Source of the DNA: Psylliodes chrysocephalus
Lineage: Eukaryota > Arthropoda > Insecta > Coleoptera > Chrysomelidae
Length of the DNA: 64,000 nt
Direction of reading: 5' to 3'
Assembly: GCA_927349885.1 (NCBI GenBank)
Contig: OV651821.1
Location: 50,750,168-50,814,167 of the forward strand
Part shown: positions 10,905 through 22,329 of the stretch, piece after piece
Position numbering within the stretch: the first letter of the stretch is position 1
How the letters are laid out: every line of letters starts with the position of its first letter
The notes under the pieces: model-generated
The model's input: only the letters and a program-made list of their open reading frames with translations
Told to the model about the DNA's origin: nothing
The model's database searches: none
Translations under genes and position numbers: made by a program

Positions 10905-12522
10905 CTATATAATCGAGCAAAAATGATGACGAATAAATTCCGCAGTTTTTGGTGTAAAAAAAAGTGGCAGTTGATTATGCAAAAAAAAGAGTTTGATAGG
11001 TAAAAAGTATTGGAAGATTCGCCAAATTTTTTAAATTAAAAGTTATTGTTATTTTTTTTTCCATAATTTATTAAAAAAAAAATGTTTTTAACTGCTATTG
11101 TTTAGAGAAAAAAGAGAGCTTTTATATTATTCTAAAACGGTAATTATATCTTTCTTAGAAATCAAATCGCAGCGCAACAAAGTAAAAAAATTGAAAAGTT
11201 CAATTTTTTTCATTTTTTGTATGTAAATTTTATCTCGACCAATGAAAAATGTCGTCATTCTTGATTTCATATGTAAAAATGTATACTGAATAATGATATA
11301 AAGGTCGCATTTGGTTACACCTTTGAATTTTTTTTTTAACGATTATTACACGCCGTCCGCCGGTCTATAATAGGGGTCATTAATCAACGATTTTGAGTGC
11401 GTTAAAATAAATCATAAATGGTCGGTCGAAGGAAAAAGCTTTTTATTACCTACTTATTAACGAAAATTAAAAAATTATTATAATGAGATTTTTTAAATTA
11501 AAATGATCGCCTTATGCGGTTTCCGGCCTTGAAAATGAAGTAAATCTCAAAAAGTCCTTAATTTAACTTAAAAGTACAAGCAAAATAATAAAAAAAATTC
11601 CATTTTAGGAACGGGGTGGGTGGCTCAGTGGTAGAGTCTCTGCCTGCGGATCCAAGGGTCCCAGGTTCGAATCCCACCGTTGGCCAGGATTTTTTCATTT
11701 AATTTAATTATTTAAAATTAATTCTGATGCCTTGGTAGGATTCCCCACTCGACCATTCACTGTTGGATACTAATTAACAATGTTCCTAAAGTGGCGCTGG
11801 GAAACAGTTACAAAGCCTACACAGAACACGAGGCTAATAACCATAGCAGTTGATGCCGATGACACAAAAAAAAAATCCATTTTAGGGAACCACATTTTTT
11901 TGGAGTATATTTTATTTAGACAAATATACCAATATTTATATTCTGGTAAATGGTCCTCTTGACTATTCTAGAGACTGAAATAAAATAGAGGGTGTTCCAT
12001 TAAAAAAATTATAGTTTTATTGGCCAGACAAAAGCGTAACACTCTGTATAGCCACAATTATTTTTAAAATATACCTTTTTCAAACCATAAAACTTTTATT
12101 TGAAACTTGTTTGCGTGTCTATAACACAAGTTTAAATATCGCACTAATGAGAAACCCTGTATTAAAATAGTGGGCCCTTTGTTTTTGTGACAAAAAAAAT
12201 GAATTTTACCCCTCTAGCTTTGTTACTTTTTTCATTATTTTTTCACGTTTGAATTTTTTACATACTTCTTAATTTCGCAATTTTTAACAATTTTGCAAAA
12301 ATTTTTCAATTAAAAAAAAAGTTCCGAAACATGTATTCCACAAAATTTTTAAACAGAAAACTAATTAAGATCCAACGATCGCAAACTAACTACAGCTAAA
12401 AGTTCAACTACTTGCCAATAGATAGCGCCACTAAATTCACAAAATTTTGATAGTTACCAACGTAACCGGCGGTATGAAAGTCTCACACGAACTAAAATTT
12501 AGCCAAGATCATACTTCACAGG
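10905..12522 (-). repeat. Right inverted arm of the composite element
   Basis: Reverse complement of the left arm, starting near tataatcgagcaaaaatgatg and ending with agatcatacttcacagg at 12522. It lacks the YR-containing 1080-4870 part of the left arm. The junction is at ccgccggtctataataggggtc near 11361-11382. It carries a SINE insertion (11611-11865) that is absent from the left arm. Confidence 0.8.
11611..11865 (+). mobile_element. tRNA-derived SINE inserted in the right arm
   Basis: The head has an A box (TGGCTCAGTGGTAGAG) and a B box (GGTTCGAATCC) with tRNA-like spacing. A non-tRNA body of about 180 bp ends in an A-rich tail. The flanks repeat as aaaaaattccattttagg (11591-11609) and aaaaaaatccattttaggg (up to ~11886), a target-site duplication of about 18 bp. 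The left arm at the matching place is uninterrupted, which confirms the insertion. The T-arm pairing is imperfect, so it is not an intact tRNA gene. Confidence 0.75.
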
Positions 12523-12796
12523 ATCATTTCTGTAGTATATCTTCGCATACTCTCTACTCACAAGTAGAGTTGTCGCAACCATGATGACGAGAAATAGTTC
12601 CGTATCCTGAGCGTGAGATAGACATTTTGCAAGTTGTAAAATTTGCGAAATTGTTAACGATGATCGTTCACTCGCCTTTGGCGGGTTACGGATGTGGAAC
12701 AGTCCGAGTGGTTGCACAAAAATAAATCGAAGCACAACAAATACTAAATATTTCACATTTCCATTAAATTTTTGTAGGACAGGTTTATACCATAGA

Positions 12797-12946
12797 AAAT
12801 AGTATATTATGCAACGATCATGTAATGATGGTTATTAATACACGAGCATTAACCGGGATACGAAACGAGCCAAAGGCGAGTTTCGTATGGTTTATGCGAG
12901 TGTTTTAATAACCATTACATGAGAGTTGCATACGCTATTTTTTTCT
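12797..12946. repeat. Imperfect ~150-bp palindrome
   Basis: The left half (atgcaacgatcatgtaatg, then ggttattaatacacgagcat) pairs with the right half (atgcgagtgttttaataacc, attacatgagagttgcat). The centre lies near the repeated gagccaaaggcgag. It could form a long hairpin. A fold-back MITE is likely. A second sequence with ends tttctacacccg (12947) and cgggtgtagaaa (13391) follows directly. Confidence 0.55.
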
Positions 12947-13403
12947 ACACCCGATAAATAATCAAGACCTATAAATATTATATTTATATTGGTATTGAAC
13001 ACAATAACAGTAATTACTCGTATTTCTATAAAAAATTCTACAAAATTGTAATTAATGGTATTACTTCAGGTATTGGTATTTCCCTAGATTTTTGCGGTAA
13101 AATATTTTGGACTGTATTTTCTGCTTTTCTCCGATATGTGTGGAGGAGTCTTCTATATCGCTAATATCAGACATTTTAATATTATAATTATCGAAGTTTA
13201 GCTACCTACGAAAATTTAATACGTTTTGACAACTAAAATAATTACATAGGAACCTAGGACAAACGTCAAACAGCATGCTTGATTGAAAAATTGTAGGTTT
13301 CTATTGATTAAAAATCTGTATCGTAATGAAAAATCTGTATCATAATGGGTATCATTATGAAACGGATTATGGGCATATAAGTGCATTATTATAATACGGG
13401 TGT
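12947..13403. mobile_element. Possible MITE with CTACACCCG ends
   Basis: TTTTTCTACACCCG near 12944-12957 and CGGGTGTAGAAAAA near 13391-13404 are inverted copies. The 440-bp interior is AT-rich and has no coding potential. The two ends are the only evidence. Confidence 0.35.
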
Positions 13404-13677
13404 AGAAAAACTAATAAAGGAGATGGTCGGATTCTGTGTTAATCTTTGGAAACGTAGTGCTGCGAACACAGACCATACCCTTTAAAGATGGGCCACTCAA
13501 CGGTGAAAAATTTTACTCATCTTTCAGCGCCATCCGTAGCGGTTGCAAATAGTTGAGTTAAAAAAAAGAAGATAACTATTAATTGAAAATTTGTTCAAGA
13601 TTTATTATATAGATGGCGGTAGGGGTCAACGAGCGCGGGTTTTTCAAACTCGGCCTTTCTAATAAACCACTACTAAG

Positions 13678-13843
13678 TTTTCAAAATTATAATTTTTCAT
13701 TCTTTTTTACTTAAAATGATTCAAACATTTTATTCTTCACTCAACATACTTAGATGGATATAATCCATTGGGTTATGTTCTGTGATAGATACAATTTGAA
13801 ATATTTTAAGTTAAAAAGAAAACGAAAAATTATAATTTTGGAT
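13678..13843. repeat. Short inverted-repeat element
   Basis: ttcaaaattataatttttca followed by ttcttttttacttaaaa is repeated inverted as ttttaagttaaaaagaaaac, gaaaaattataattttg. The arms are about 40 bp with a spacer of about 85 bp. A small fold-back repeat or MITE is likely. Confidence 0.45.
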
Positions 13844-15580
13844 TTGTGGAACAAAAAATACATCTTATTATGAAGTAAAACACGATTATAACCATATATT
13901 TTTTATTGTTAGAATTAAAATTGCACGAATTCTTATTACAGTACACAATAATAAAGAAATATGAATATAAAACTATTACGAAGTTCACCCATGGTTGTAT
14001 CCACTAGAAGTTGTAACGAAAGTTCCTGGGGAAAGTTGGCTCTGGCTGCTGTTGGGTGTACTTGTCACTTCCTATTGCAGTGTTTGCTGATTCGTTTTCA
14101 TGTAAAAAATGAAGAAGAGTATCAGAAAAAAAATACAAAGTTCAATTTTATTATTTTTGTTTTGAGTCAATTCAGCTGAGCTATTAATTTATTAGCTAGT
14201 GAGAATGAATCGGCATTTCTTAAAAATATATCATAGAAGATTTTTCAATAAAATGAAGGAATTTGAATTTAGTAAGAATGCAACTTTTATTAATTGGAAT
14301 CAATAAATTGTGAAGATACCTAGGTGAGGTAGATCACAGTATATGGAGCAAAAAATAATAAGAGTCGCACAATATAAAATATACAATTATTGGTATGTTT
14401 GAAAAGTACCTCATTTTGAATTCCGAAAAAAAATTGTATATAGGTATCTAATATAAAGTATCCATTACATATTGTATAATTCTAAAAAAATACTAATAAC
14501 ACCATTTATTTCAATCTTCTTAATATTCATATATTTTATCTAGTTACTGAAATTGTATAGAACATGATAAAAGTTAGGTTAAGATTTTTTATTTTTCCTA
14601 GAAAACATTAGGTAACCCGCATTATTTTGGAAATTTATTTCACAAATTGGGTACTTTTAAGTAATAATATATGCTCTTAAAATTTGGCAAAGTATTTAAG
14701 AATAAAATACAAAAAGAAGTTTTTACTTGTAAAGAAATAAAATTGTAAATGTATTCCTTACCTGCGACTAACTTTATCCTGACAATCTGGATCAGCACAA
14801 GGACGAATTCGCACCATAATTATATATGTTTAAAGCTTTAAAAATTCTCTTCGAAAAACTAACCTAATAAAACAAATCAACCATTACCATTATTGCCATT
14901 AATAGCGTTTTTTTTTTCTTTGAAAGTTTTAAATAACAACTTGCGTACACTTACGTTACTCTGAACCTGCTCTGAAGACACTCTGAATCTGCTCGACGAA
15001 TGCAACGAGCAAACTTTGTGTAAAGTAGCGCCATCTATGGGTGGTGCACAGTACTACAACACGAGTAAGCATTTCCCTATTAAAGATCCCCTAGCCTGGC
15101 TGCGAATTAGTATGGAACGGATCTTTTTTGAACTACACTGGCTGATTGATTTGTCAGTAAGAGGCATAAAAAAAGAAGAGTGTTAACGTAACCGCGGTTC
15201 ATTTAAATATCTTTATTTATTTATTTATATTTTTTGGGGTTCATTACTTTAAAAAGAAAAACTAATATTTATATTAAAATATTGTATTTAACATATATAT
15301 TAGTTTTTTTTAGTTATAAAACCCCAAAAAATGTATACAAAAATGTAGACAAAAAATATTTACACTGAAATAAAATATAAGACAAATAATTTAAATTATT
15401 TATTATACAGTAATACATACATAATGTGTTAAAGAACAATTGTAAGTGAAATGAATACTAGTTTCCCCACATTCTTGTAAAAATGGACCATACTTTGATG
15501 GGCGTCAGGTGTTTCCTATAAAAACAAAACAAAAAGTGTACATATATGTTATTGAACAATTTCTCTTATCAAAATGTTGA
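13844..15580. other. Stretch without a recognisable gene
   Basis: AT-rich sequence. A short open segment on the minus strand, 14819-14762 (MVRIRPCADPDCQDKVSRR), is followed by a GTAAGG donor-like site and could be a first exon, but nothing around it supports this. An imperfect inverted repeat with ttttttgggg/ccccaaaaaa ends lies at about 15230-15332. Confidence 0.3.
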
Positions 15581-15586
15581 CCATTT

Positions 15587-16659
15587 TTATAAAACTAAGT
15601 TATTTTTAATTATTTGACGAAGATTGAGAACGACGCAGTCAACATATCCAACAATTTTGTCATTAACTGTATCAAAAGTGAGTTTTTCGGTTAGAGCTAT
15701 TTCGTCGAACATTAAAATACAATTCCTATCAATTTCTGGCATTTTTCTAACAATTTCTTTAAATCTGGAAAACACTGAATCATTTATCCCCGTTTCAAAA
15801 TGTAAATCACTTAAAATTTGTTGGATAGTAGATTTACTAGGCAACGAAATGCATTTTCTTAAAAAATTATATGCTCTTGGACCATTTTTATATAATGCTA
15901 AAGAAAAAATTTTATTCTGAGTGGTCCAAGAGGGTTTCTTTCTCTTACAATTTTCTAAACTACTTTTAAAGAATTTAATTCCAATCGGATCTAATTTATT
16001 ATTAAAATCTGAAAATAACTGAGTTTTGGATAATTCCTAAGGATAATTCAAAGGCTTTCTTGATTTTATTTTTGGAAACACGTAGAGCTTTCTTTAGCTT
16101 ACAAATTCTAACGTTTTGTTCTCTATTAATAAAATACAGCTTTTTCTCTTTGGGACTTAAATTTTTGACTTTACTTTCATTTATTTGTTGCAAAACAGTT
16201 TTTCTCCGTTTGGAGGGTTGTTCAAATTGTACATCACTAATATTTAGTTTACGTTTGCAACTAATTTCTTGATTTTCGTTGCTGATTAGCAAATCTATCT
16301 TATGCTGCTGTGTTTGTGCTTCAGCCTCAATATATTCTGAAATCTGGCTCTCGGGTTGTATATTTTAACTGGATGCATAATTATCTAAAGAAATTGGTAC
16401 AGAATGTACAACTAGTCGTTTACGTTTTGAGGAAACCTTACTAAAAGACTGGCAAAAAATGATCTTCACAAAGATTGCGAGTATTATTATCATCTAAAGT
16501 TAAATTTAAATTCTTAAACCAGTTCTGGCGAACTTTAACATCAGAAGGAAAATGAAAAAATGCTTTATTTGAATAACCAACTTGCTGAATATTAGAATAA
16601 TACTTATTTAAACAATTAGGAGCTGAACAAGAATACTTAACTATACCCGGGCCAGACAT
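15587..16659 (-). pseudogene. THAP-domain P-element-like transposase relic
   Basis: The minus strand starts at 16659 with a THAP domain: MSGPGIVKYSCSAPNCLN, then FHFPSDVKVRQNWFKN and CEDHFLP. This is the C-x4-C ... W ... C-x2-H zinc finger of P-type transposases and THAP9. Further down, 16292-16002 gives a basic, coiled-coil-like region (KNLSPKEKKLYFI...ICKLKKALRVSKNKI). Then 15844-15587 gives PSKSTIQQILSDLHF and MPEIDRNCILMFDEIALTEK, where the Asp in MFDEIAL matches the first catalytic Asp of P-element transposases. Stops and frame changes separate the parts and the C-terminal half is missing. No P-type terminal repeats were found. Confidence 0.65.
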
Positions 16660-17249
16660 TTTTGTTTCAAATATTAGAAAAGGAATTGTTGAAATATGAA
16701 ATTAGATACCTATATATCGTTAAGGCTAAGAAAACAATGATAAACAAAGTCCTTAAATACTTAATATTAAATTAAAGTTAATACTTACTAATTACATCAA
16801 ATCAGCACCGTTTGTTTCTTAACCTAAAAATAACTTACCTACCTATGTAACTTACATCATAAAATAAAAATAAGTTTTATTTTATCATCATATCCCGCCT
16901 TCCGCCATCACGTTTTTCATTTTTTACAAGGTTGTCAATCCCGTCTTTTAAAAATCTCAGCAATAGTATGGACATTGTATGGATGGTATGGTGCGCATGT
17001 AGATTGATAAAAAATTAAAATAAAATGAATTTGAAATAACTATCATCTCATGAAAGTTTACGGAAACCGGCAACATCGCTTTCATACTATTGCGATGGTG
17101 GCGCTAACTAATAGTATGCTGGGAACTACGCCGTGTTGACAGTGGCGGGCATTTAATAAATTCATCTTGTTTTATATTAATTTATCTATGGGTTATACAA
17201 GAATTTACGATTGAAGTATTTGAAAACAAATTTTTTTTTTTAAACCACG

Positions 17250-17940
17250 AGGAGGGGATTGGAATTTAAAAGTAACTGAAAGAATAATAGCGAGCTTGAA
17301 AATATGAAAAATCTATTGTTTCAAATGCTGTTTGTAGATCTAAAAATACTGTAACTGTTAAGAGGTTATTTTCAATATTATTTTTCCAGTCGCTTAAAAC
17401 ACCTTGTAGAGCAGTTTCATAACTATGTTTATTGCGAAATCCTGAGGTACTCACAAAAATCTTATTATTTGCTAAATAATTTACCATTTGCTCTTAACGG
17501 CTTTTCCCAGTACTTTAGCAACAGCATTAGTTATATTAACTGGTCTTAAATTATGAGCTTTATTCGTAATTGGTTTTTTGGGTATATGTACTATATATAG
17601 TATATGTTTTTATTTCTGTAGGCACCTGACTTAAATTTGAGGAACTATTAATTATGTTTAATAGAGGATTACAAATATTTTTGACACATTTTTTTAATAA
17701 CTCTACTCTGATATCATCCGAACTACTTTTATTTTTCAATGAACTAATTATTTTCTGTAATTCCTCTATAATACTAGTTAAATTAAAACTAGTTATTTTA
17801 TTAGTAATAATTATATCTACTACTGGAAACTATCTAAAAGTTTTAGCAATTTGCTCTGTTGTATCTAATATACTTTTAACGTAATATGTATTTAAACAAT
17901 TTGGTATTACTGAGGCCCTTTCTATAGGGCCTCAGTATTA
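17250..17940 (-). pseudogene. Non-LTR retrotransposon reverse transcriptase fragment
   Basis: The minus strand reads KKCVKNICNPLLNIINS, then NYLANNKIF followed by SGFRNKHSYETALQGVL and TVFLDLQTAFETIDF. These match the RT fingers/palm segments of jockey/Rex-like elements (SGFR-x-x-HS-ETAL and FLDL-x-x-AFETID). The fragment has several stops and lacks the YADD motif region. A hairpin (ggccctttctatagggcc) lies at its upper end, near 17912-17929. Confidence 0.55.
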
Positions 17941-18255
17941 CATTCCTGCAGACGAAAACATTTTCTTATCCCCTTTTTTTAAAACTTTTTTCATGTTTCC
18001 GAAAATGCAAAAAAAAATTCGTCTGTGTGTATGTATGCCGGCACGATAACTCTAGAAAGAAAGTTCTGATTGATTTGCGGTTTTGATTTTCTTGAATAAT
18101 TACTTCTAACTTAGAACCCTATTGAGTTTCAGAATTTTCGGTTCATCCTAACTACTTTAATATCAAATTTCTTAAAATTTGCCTGTGACAATTTTAGGAA
18201 TTCCAATTATTTCTAACGTCAACATTCCTAACATTCTTTACATTCCATAAATTGC

Positions 18256-18552
18256 AAACATTCTCTAACGACCTGTTCAACAACAGCTGTTGATAGTAAA
18301 GGTGAAATTTCTAAGGCGGGTTGCGACCTTCATACTTGCCATTTTGGGGGCTATTTTTATTCGAAATTAGTCGCCAAGCCTGCCTATTTATGAAAAATAT
18401 ATAAGCAGTTTCTTAAAAATGACTTTTTTACAGTGGTGCTATCTTAAGCGTACTACTATTTCGCTCCTAGCCACAAAAACACCATCAAATTTACTGGTAA
18501 TCTGTCGCAACCCCATATAATAATTAACCGGCCATTTTATTTGGCAAAAATC
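18256..18552. mobile_element. Diverged copy of the ATTAGGCATTCC MITE family
   Basis: It contains aacgacctgttcaacaacag near the left end, ggcgggttgcgacctt, gctatttttattcgaaa, tagtcgccaagcctgcc and ggccattttatttgg at the right. All of these are shared with the copies at 27848-28161 and 57536-57823. The terminal ATTAGG is degraded. Confidence 0.5.
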
Positions 18553-19493
18553 AGAATAATACTTGTCAAGTATCAAGATGTCAACTGTGATGTGTGAATG
18601 GCTCTTAAATGTCAAATTATTTAAAAATGTATACTTCTTTTGATATTTATTGCAAATAATTTCAGGGTTTCCATAAATAAAGGTACAGCAAGACAGATAA
18701 TATAATGTTCTTATACAAAGCAATTTTTATTATACAGGGTTTCATTGGATGGAGACCACCAAGGTGCTTCCAAATAACCCATACTTAATGGGTCTTTCGA
18801 CCTTTATAGCCTATTTGGCCTATTTCTTTCCAGACTCATAACTTATTAACCACCCTGTATATGTTTTTGACATTTGGCGTACTTATTCACTGTAACTTAC
18901 CAAATCTAAAAAGGTATAAACAAGAAACGAAATCCAGGTCCGTCTTTTCAAACATTAATAAATTCGTCCATCCTTAAAACAACATCCTGAATTTGAAATT
19001 TTTGTTTTCATATTTGAAAAGTGCACAAAAAACTACTACTGAAATTATAAGTCCAAATTGTTATTTTTGAGCATTTTGGAGGTACAAACTGGAAACGGAC
19101 GGAGTTTTATTAATTTTATTACGGTATATTTAAAATTATTTAAATAAGTATATTTGTAAAAGCTACAGATATGTCAATGCTTATAATTGTATGCATCTAC
19201 ACCATTTCAAAAAATAATTTCAGGTCCGGTTTTAGGGCCAAAAATCAGAATTATTTTTTTTTCGACCGCACCCTGTATAAATTATTCCATGTAAGTTTTA
19301 ATAAATAGTATGTAGGATAATAATAGGGAAAGAGACTATCATTCAGTAGAACAAATAATAACAATTACAACTAAAGGAAAAACACATAAATAATAACTAA
19401 TTAATACATAATAAACAAATCAAAATAACAACTAATAATACAAAGAAATACAAATGTTGGAAATGAAGTAATAAACCTTATTGCTACTAAAAA

Positions 19494-20561
19494 CTACAAG
19501 AGTTGTTCAAAATGACCTCCATTTTGTTCGATGCATTTTCTTGCTCGTTTTTAAAATATGGTTGACGGCTTTTCTGAGTACATCGGGATTATTTTTCATT
19601 TCTTCGCACGCGTTTTCTATCCTCCCCAACTAGTTCTTCCCTACTATTTATGGGAGTGGAATATACTTTTGCTTTTAGATGTCCCCAAACGTGGTAATCC
19701 AGCGGATTAAAGTCAGGCGATCTTGAAGGCCAGTGATTGGGAGCACCTCTGCCAATCCACGTATTAGGAAAATTTTCATTCAAAAATTCTCTCACAATTA
19801 GCCGGTAATGCGGTGAAGCACCATCATGTTGAAAATATACACCGGCTATATCTACATCTGCATCGTCTAATAGAACAGGCAACATATTTTGAAGAAAATC
19901 TAAATAAACTTCGCCAGTCAGTCTGAGGGAAAATATGTGGTCCAATTAATTTATTATCAAAAACGCCGCACCAAATATTTACTGAAAATTTGTATTGTGA
20001 ATGGGTCTCTCTTACAGCAAATGGATTTTCTGTCGACCAAATGTGCGAGTTTCGTAAATTGAACACGTCGTCTCTTGTAAACTGGGCCTCATCCGTAAAT
20101 ATGCATCTACGTACAATTCGCCGATTTAAGAGGATCCACCTACTAAAATTAATTCTAGGAATTTCATCGCCTGCTTCTAACCTCTGTACTTCCTGAATAT
20201 GATATGGGTGTAAACGATGTTTTTTTAGTCGTCGCCATACGCTGGTATGAGGTACATTAAATGCATAAGCATAACTAATAATTCTCCTTGTGCTCAGTTC
20301 TGGATTATTATTAACCATATTTATAATATTTTGTTCCACATTCAAATGCTGCCTTTCACGGTGCTCGTTTAATTGAGCTGTTGGGAATCTACCATATCTT
20401 CTCATGTAATTTAAAACGTGAATAAAAGTTTTGAAATTTGGTGATCTTCGACCAGGAAATCTCAATTCATATTCCCTTTTTGCAGCTCGAGAATTACCAT
20501 CACAAAAACCATAAATGTAAATCATATCTGCGTATTCTTCGTTAGTATATTGATATGGCAT
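19494..20561 (-). pseudogene. Mariner-family transposase, DD41D type, with two frameshifts
   Basis: The minus strand starts MPYQYTNEEYADMIYIYGF, with a helix-turn-helix region (LNVEQNIINMVNNNPELSTR, RRIISYAYAFNVPHTSVWRR). The catalytic residues are D in CIFTDEAQF, D in YFQHDGASPH, and D in RSPDFNPLDYHVWG. The spacing between the second and third is 41 residues, so it is DD41D, as in rosa/visitor-type mariners (family knowledge). A frameshift near 19930 splits HIF|SLRLTGEVYLD. A second, GGGG instead of GGG near 19628, disrupts the C terminus. The inverted partial copy at 20779-21015 keeps the correct frame there. Confidence 0.75.
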
Positions 20562-20778
20562 TTTTAATAATTACCTACCAAATACAATAAAAAATATCAC
20601 GGAAAATACTGAAAAAACAATAATGACTGACAGAAGATGCAAATACAAATGACATAAAAATGTGAAATGCCAATTCCAAGGCCTATAAGATAATCTAATA
20701 ATAAAATAATTATATTTATTTATTATTTACGAATGTAACGTTAGGTCCTAAATACCTCCTTTCGTATACTACATACAC

Positions 20779-21015
20779 TGGCCTTCAAGATCGCCTGACT
20801 TTAATCCGCTTGATTACCACGTTTGGGGACATCTAAAAACAAAAGTATATTCCACTCCCATAAATAGTAGGGAAGAACTAGTTGGGAGGATAGAAAACGC
20901 GTGCGAAGAAATGAAAAATAATCCCGATGTACTCAGAAAAGCCGTCAACCATATTTTAAAACGAGCAAGAAAATGCATCGAACAAAATGGAGGTCATTTT
21001 GAACAACTCTTGTAG
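20779..21015 (+). pseudogene. Truncated second copy of the DD41D transposase (C terminus)
   Basis: 79 codons on + (WPSRSPDFNPLDYHVWGHLK ... EELVGRIENACEEMKNNPD ... NGGHFEQLL, stop). It is the inverted mate of 19494-19760 and has an intact frame where the other copy is frameshifted. It begins abruptly at the arm boundary. Confidence 0.7.
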
Positions 21016-21879
21016 TTTTTAGTAGCAATAAGGTTTATTACTTCATTTCCAACATTTGTATTTCTTTGTTATTATTAGTTGTTATTTTGATTTGTTTATT
21101 ATGTAATAATTAGTTATTATTTATGTGTTTTTCCTTTAGTTGTAAATGTTATTATTTGTTCTACTGAATGTTAGTCTCTTTCCATATTATTATCCTACAT
21201 ACTATTTATTAAAACTTACATGGAATAATTTATACAGGGTGCGGTCGAAAAAAAAATAATTCTGATTTTTGGCCCTAAAACCGGACCTGAAATTATTTTT
21301 TTAAATAGTGTAGATGCATACAATTATAAGTATTGACATATCTGTAGCTTTTAGAAATATACTTCTTTAAATAATTTTAAATATACCGTAATAAAATTAA
21401 TAAAACTCCGTCCGTTTCCAGTTTGTACCTCCAAAATGCTCAAAAATAACAATTTGGACTTATAATTTCAGTAGTAAAATCGTCTGCGCAAAAATAAAAT
21501 GTACGTTATTGGATTCAGTTTTTTGTGCTCTTTTCAAATATGAAAACAAAAATTTCAAATTCAGGATGTTGTTTTAAGGATGGACGAATTTATTAATTTT
21601 TTGTAAAGACGGACCTGGATTTCGTTTCTTGTTTATACCTTTTTAGATTTGGTAAGTTACGGTGAATAAGTACGCCAAATGTCAAAAACATATACAGGGT
21701 GGTCAATAAGTTATGAGTCTGGAAAGAGATAGACCAAATTGATAAAACACCCTGAATCTCGGCTATAAAGGTCGAAAGACCCATTAAGTATGGGTTATTT
21801 GGAAGCACCTCGGTGGTCTCCATCCATGGTTAAAGGGAGTCCCTTTACCAATGAAACAACCTCTATAAATATTATGCTG

Positions 21880-22320
21880 GTTTTTTATTTGTAGACAATT
21901 TTAATTATACGATTTTGGATTATATATTCAACCAGCGAATTGTAAATAATAATTAGTAAACTCCTAGTCATAAATTTCCTTAATTCATAAAATTTAAAAA
22001 CGAATTTTCTTGTCTTGGGATTTTAATGACGTAATGTGATCAACCCATTTCAAATTTTGATCAATATTATGATACCGAGGTATTTTGTTGTGTTTTTTTA
22101 TTTGAATTATAAAGTTGTCATTTATTTGTATGTTGAAAGAAGGCCTTTGTAAATTACATTATTCTCTATAGATCTACTTTAACACAAAAATAGTTTTGTG
22201 GCTATAAGTTGCTATAACCTATCGTCGCAAAAATATTAATAATTTAAACTTAGTAAGTAGTATTAATATAACATCAAGTAAATGCGGGTAAAACGAGAGG
22301 TAATAATAAATTAAGGGAAA
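21880..22320. other. No gene recognised
   Basis: AT-rich sequence between the inverted duplication and an RT fragment. No coding or repeat signal was found beyond poly-T/poly-A stretches. Confidence 0.4.
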
Positions 22321-22329
22321 TACTTAAAA

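Larger units (their letters stand above)
1..12522. mobile_element. Composite ~12.5-kb element with >1.5-kb inverted arms carrying a zinc-finger/FEN-like gene and a tyrosine recombinase relic
   Basis: The first bases of the window (cctgtgaagtatgatctt) return as the reverse complement ending at 12522. Homology between the ends continues inward for about 1.1 kb (1-1080 against ~11376-12522) and then again for about 0.5 kb (~4870-5385 against ~10905-11375). Between the arms is one spliced gene on + (5750-10497). The left arm is much longer because it holds a broken tyrosine recombinase gene and two nested elements (1661-4729). The left terminus may lie outside the window, so no target-site duplication can be tested. 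The sequence after 12522 (atcatttctgtag) is the apparent right flank if the arm ends there. I cannot assign the element to a known superfamily. Alternatives are an inverted segmental duplication around a domesticated gene, or a Crypton-like element that gained long inverted repeats. Confidence 0.7.
18733..21870. repeat. 3.1-kb inverted duplication around a DD41D mariner
   Basis: Left arm 18733 to ~19760 and right arm ~20779-21870 are reverse complements. They share the outer segment (atggagaccacc...cataacttattgaccaccctg), a TACAGGGTG-type repeat (acagggtgcggtcgaaaaaa at 21236 and inverted at 19277), and the last third of a mariner transposase. The central 1.0 kb (19765-20778) is unique and holds the N-terminal two thirds of the transposase. 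The arms are about 1.0-1.1 kb. The left arm lacks about 24 bp near its outer end. Confidence 0.75.

Noticed and set aside
11611..11690. Functional tRNA gene in the right arm
   Set aside because: T-arm pairing is poor, and target duplications enclose a 255-bp SINE.
14762..14819. Possible first exon on minus (MVRIRPCADPDCQDKVSRR then GTAAGG)
   Set aside because: Too short, with no second exon or promoter support nearby.
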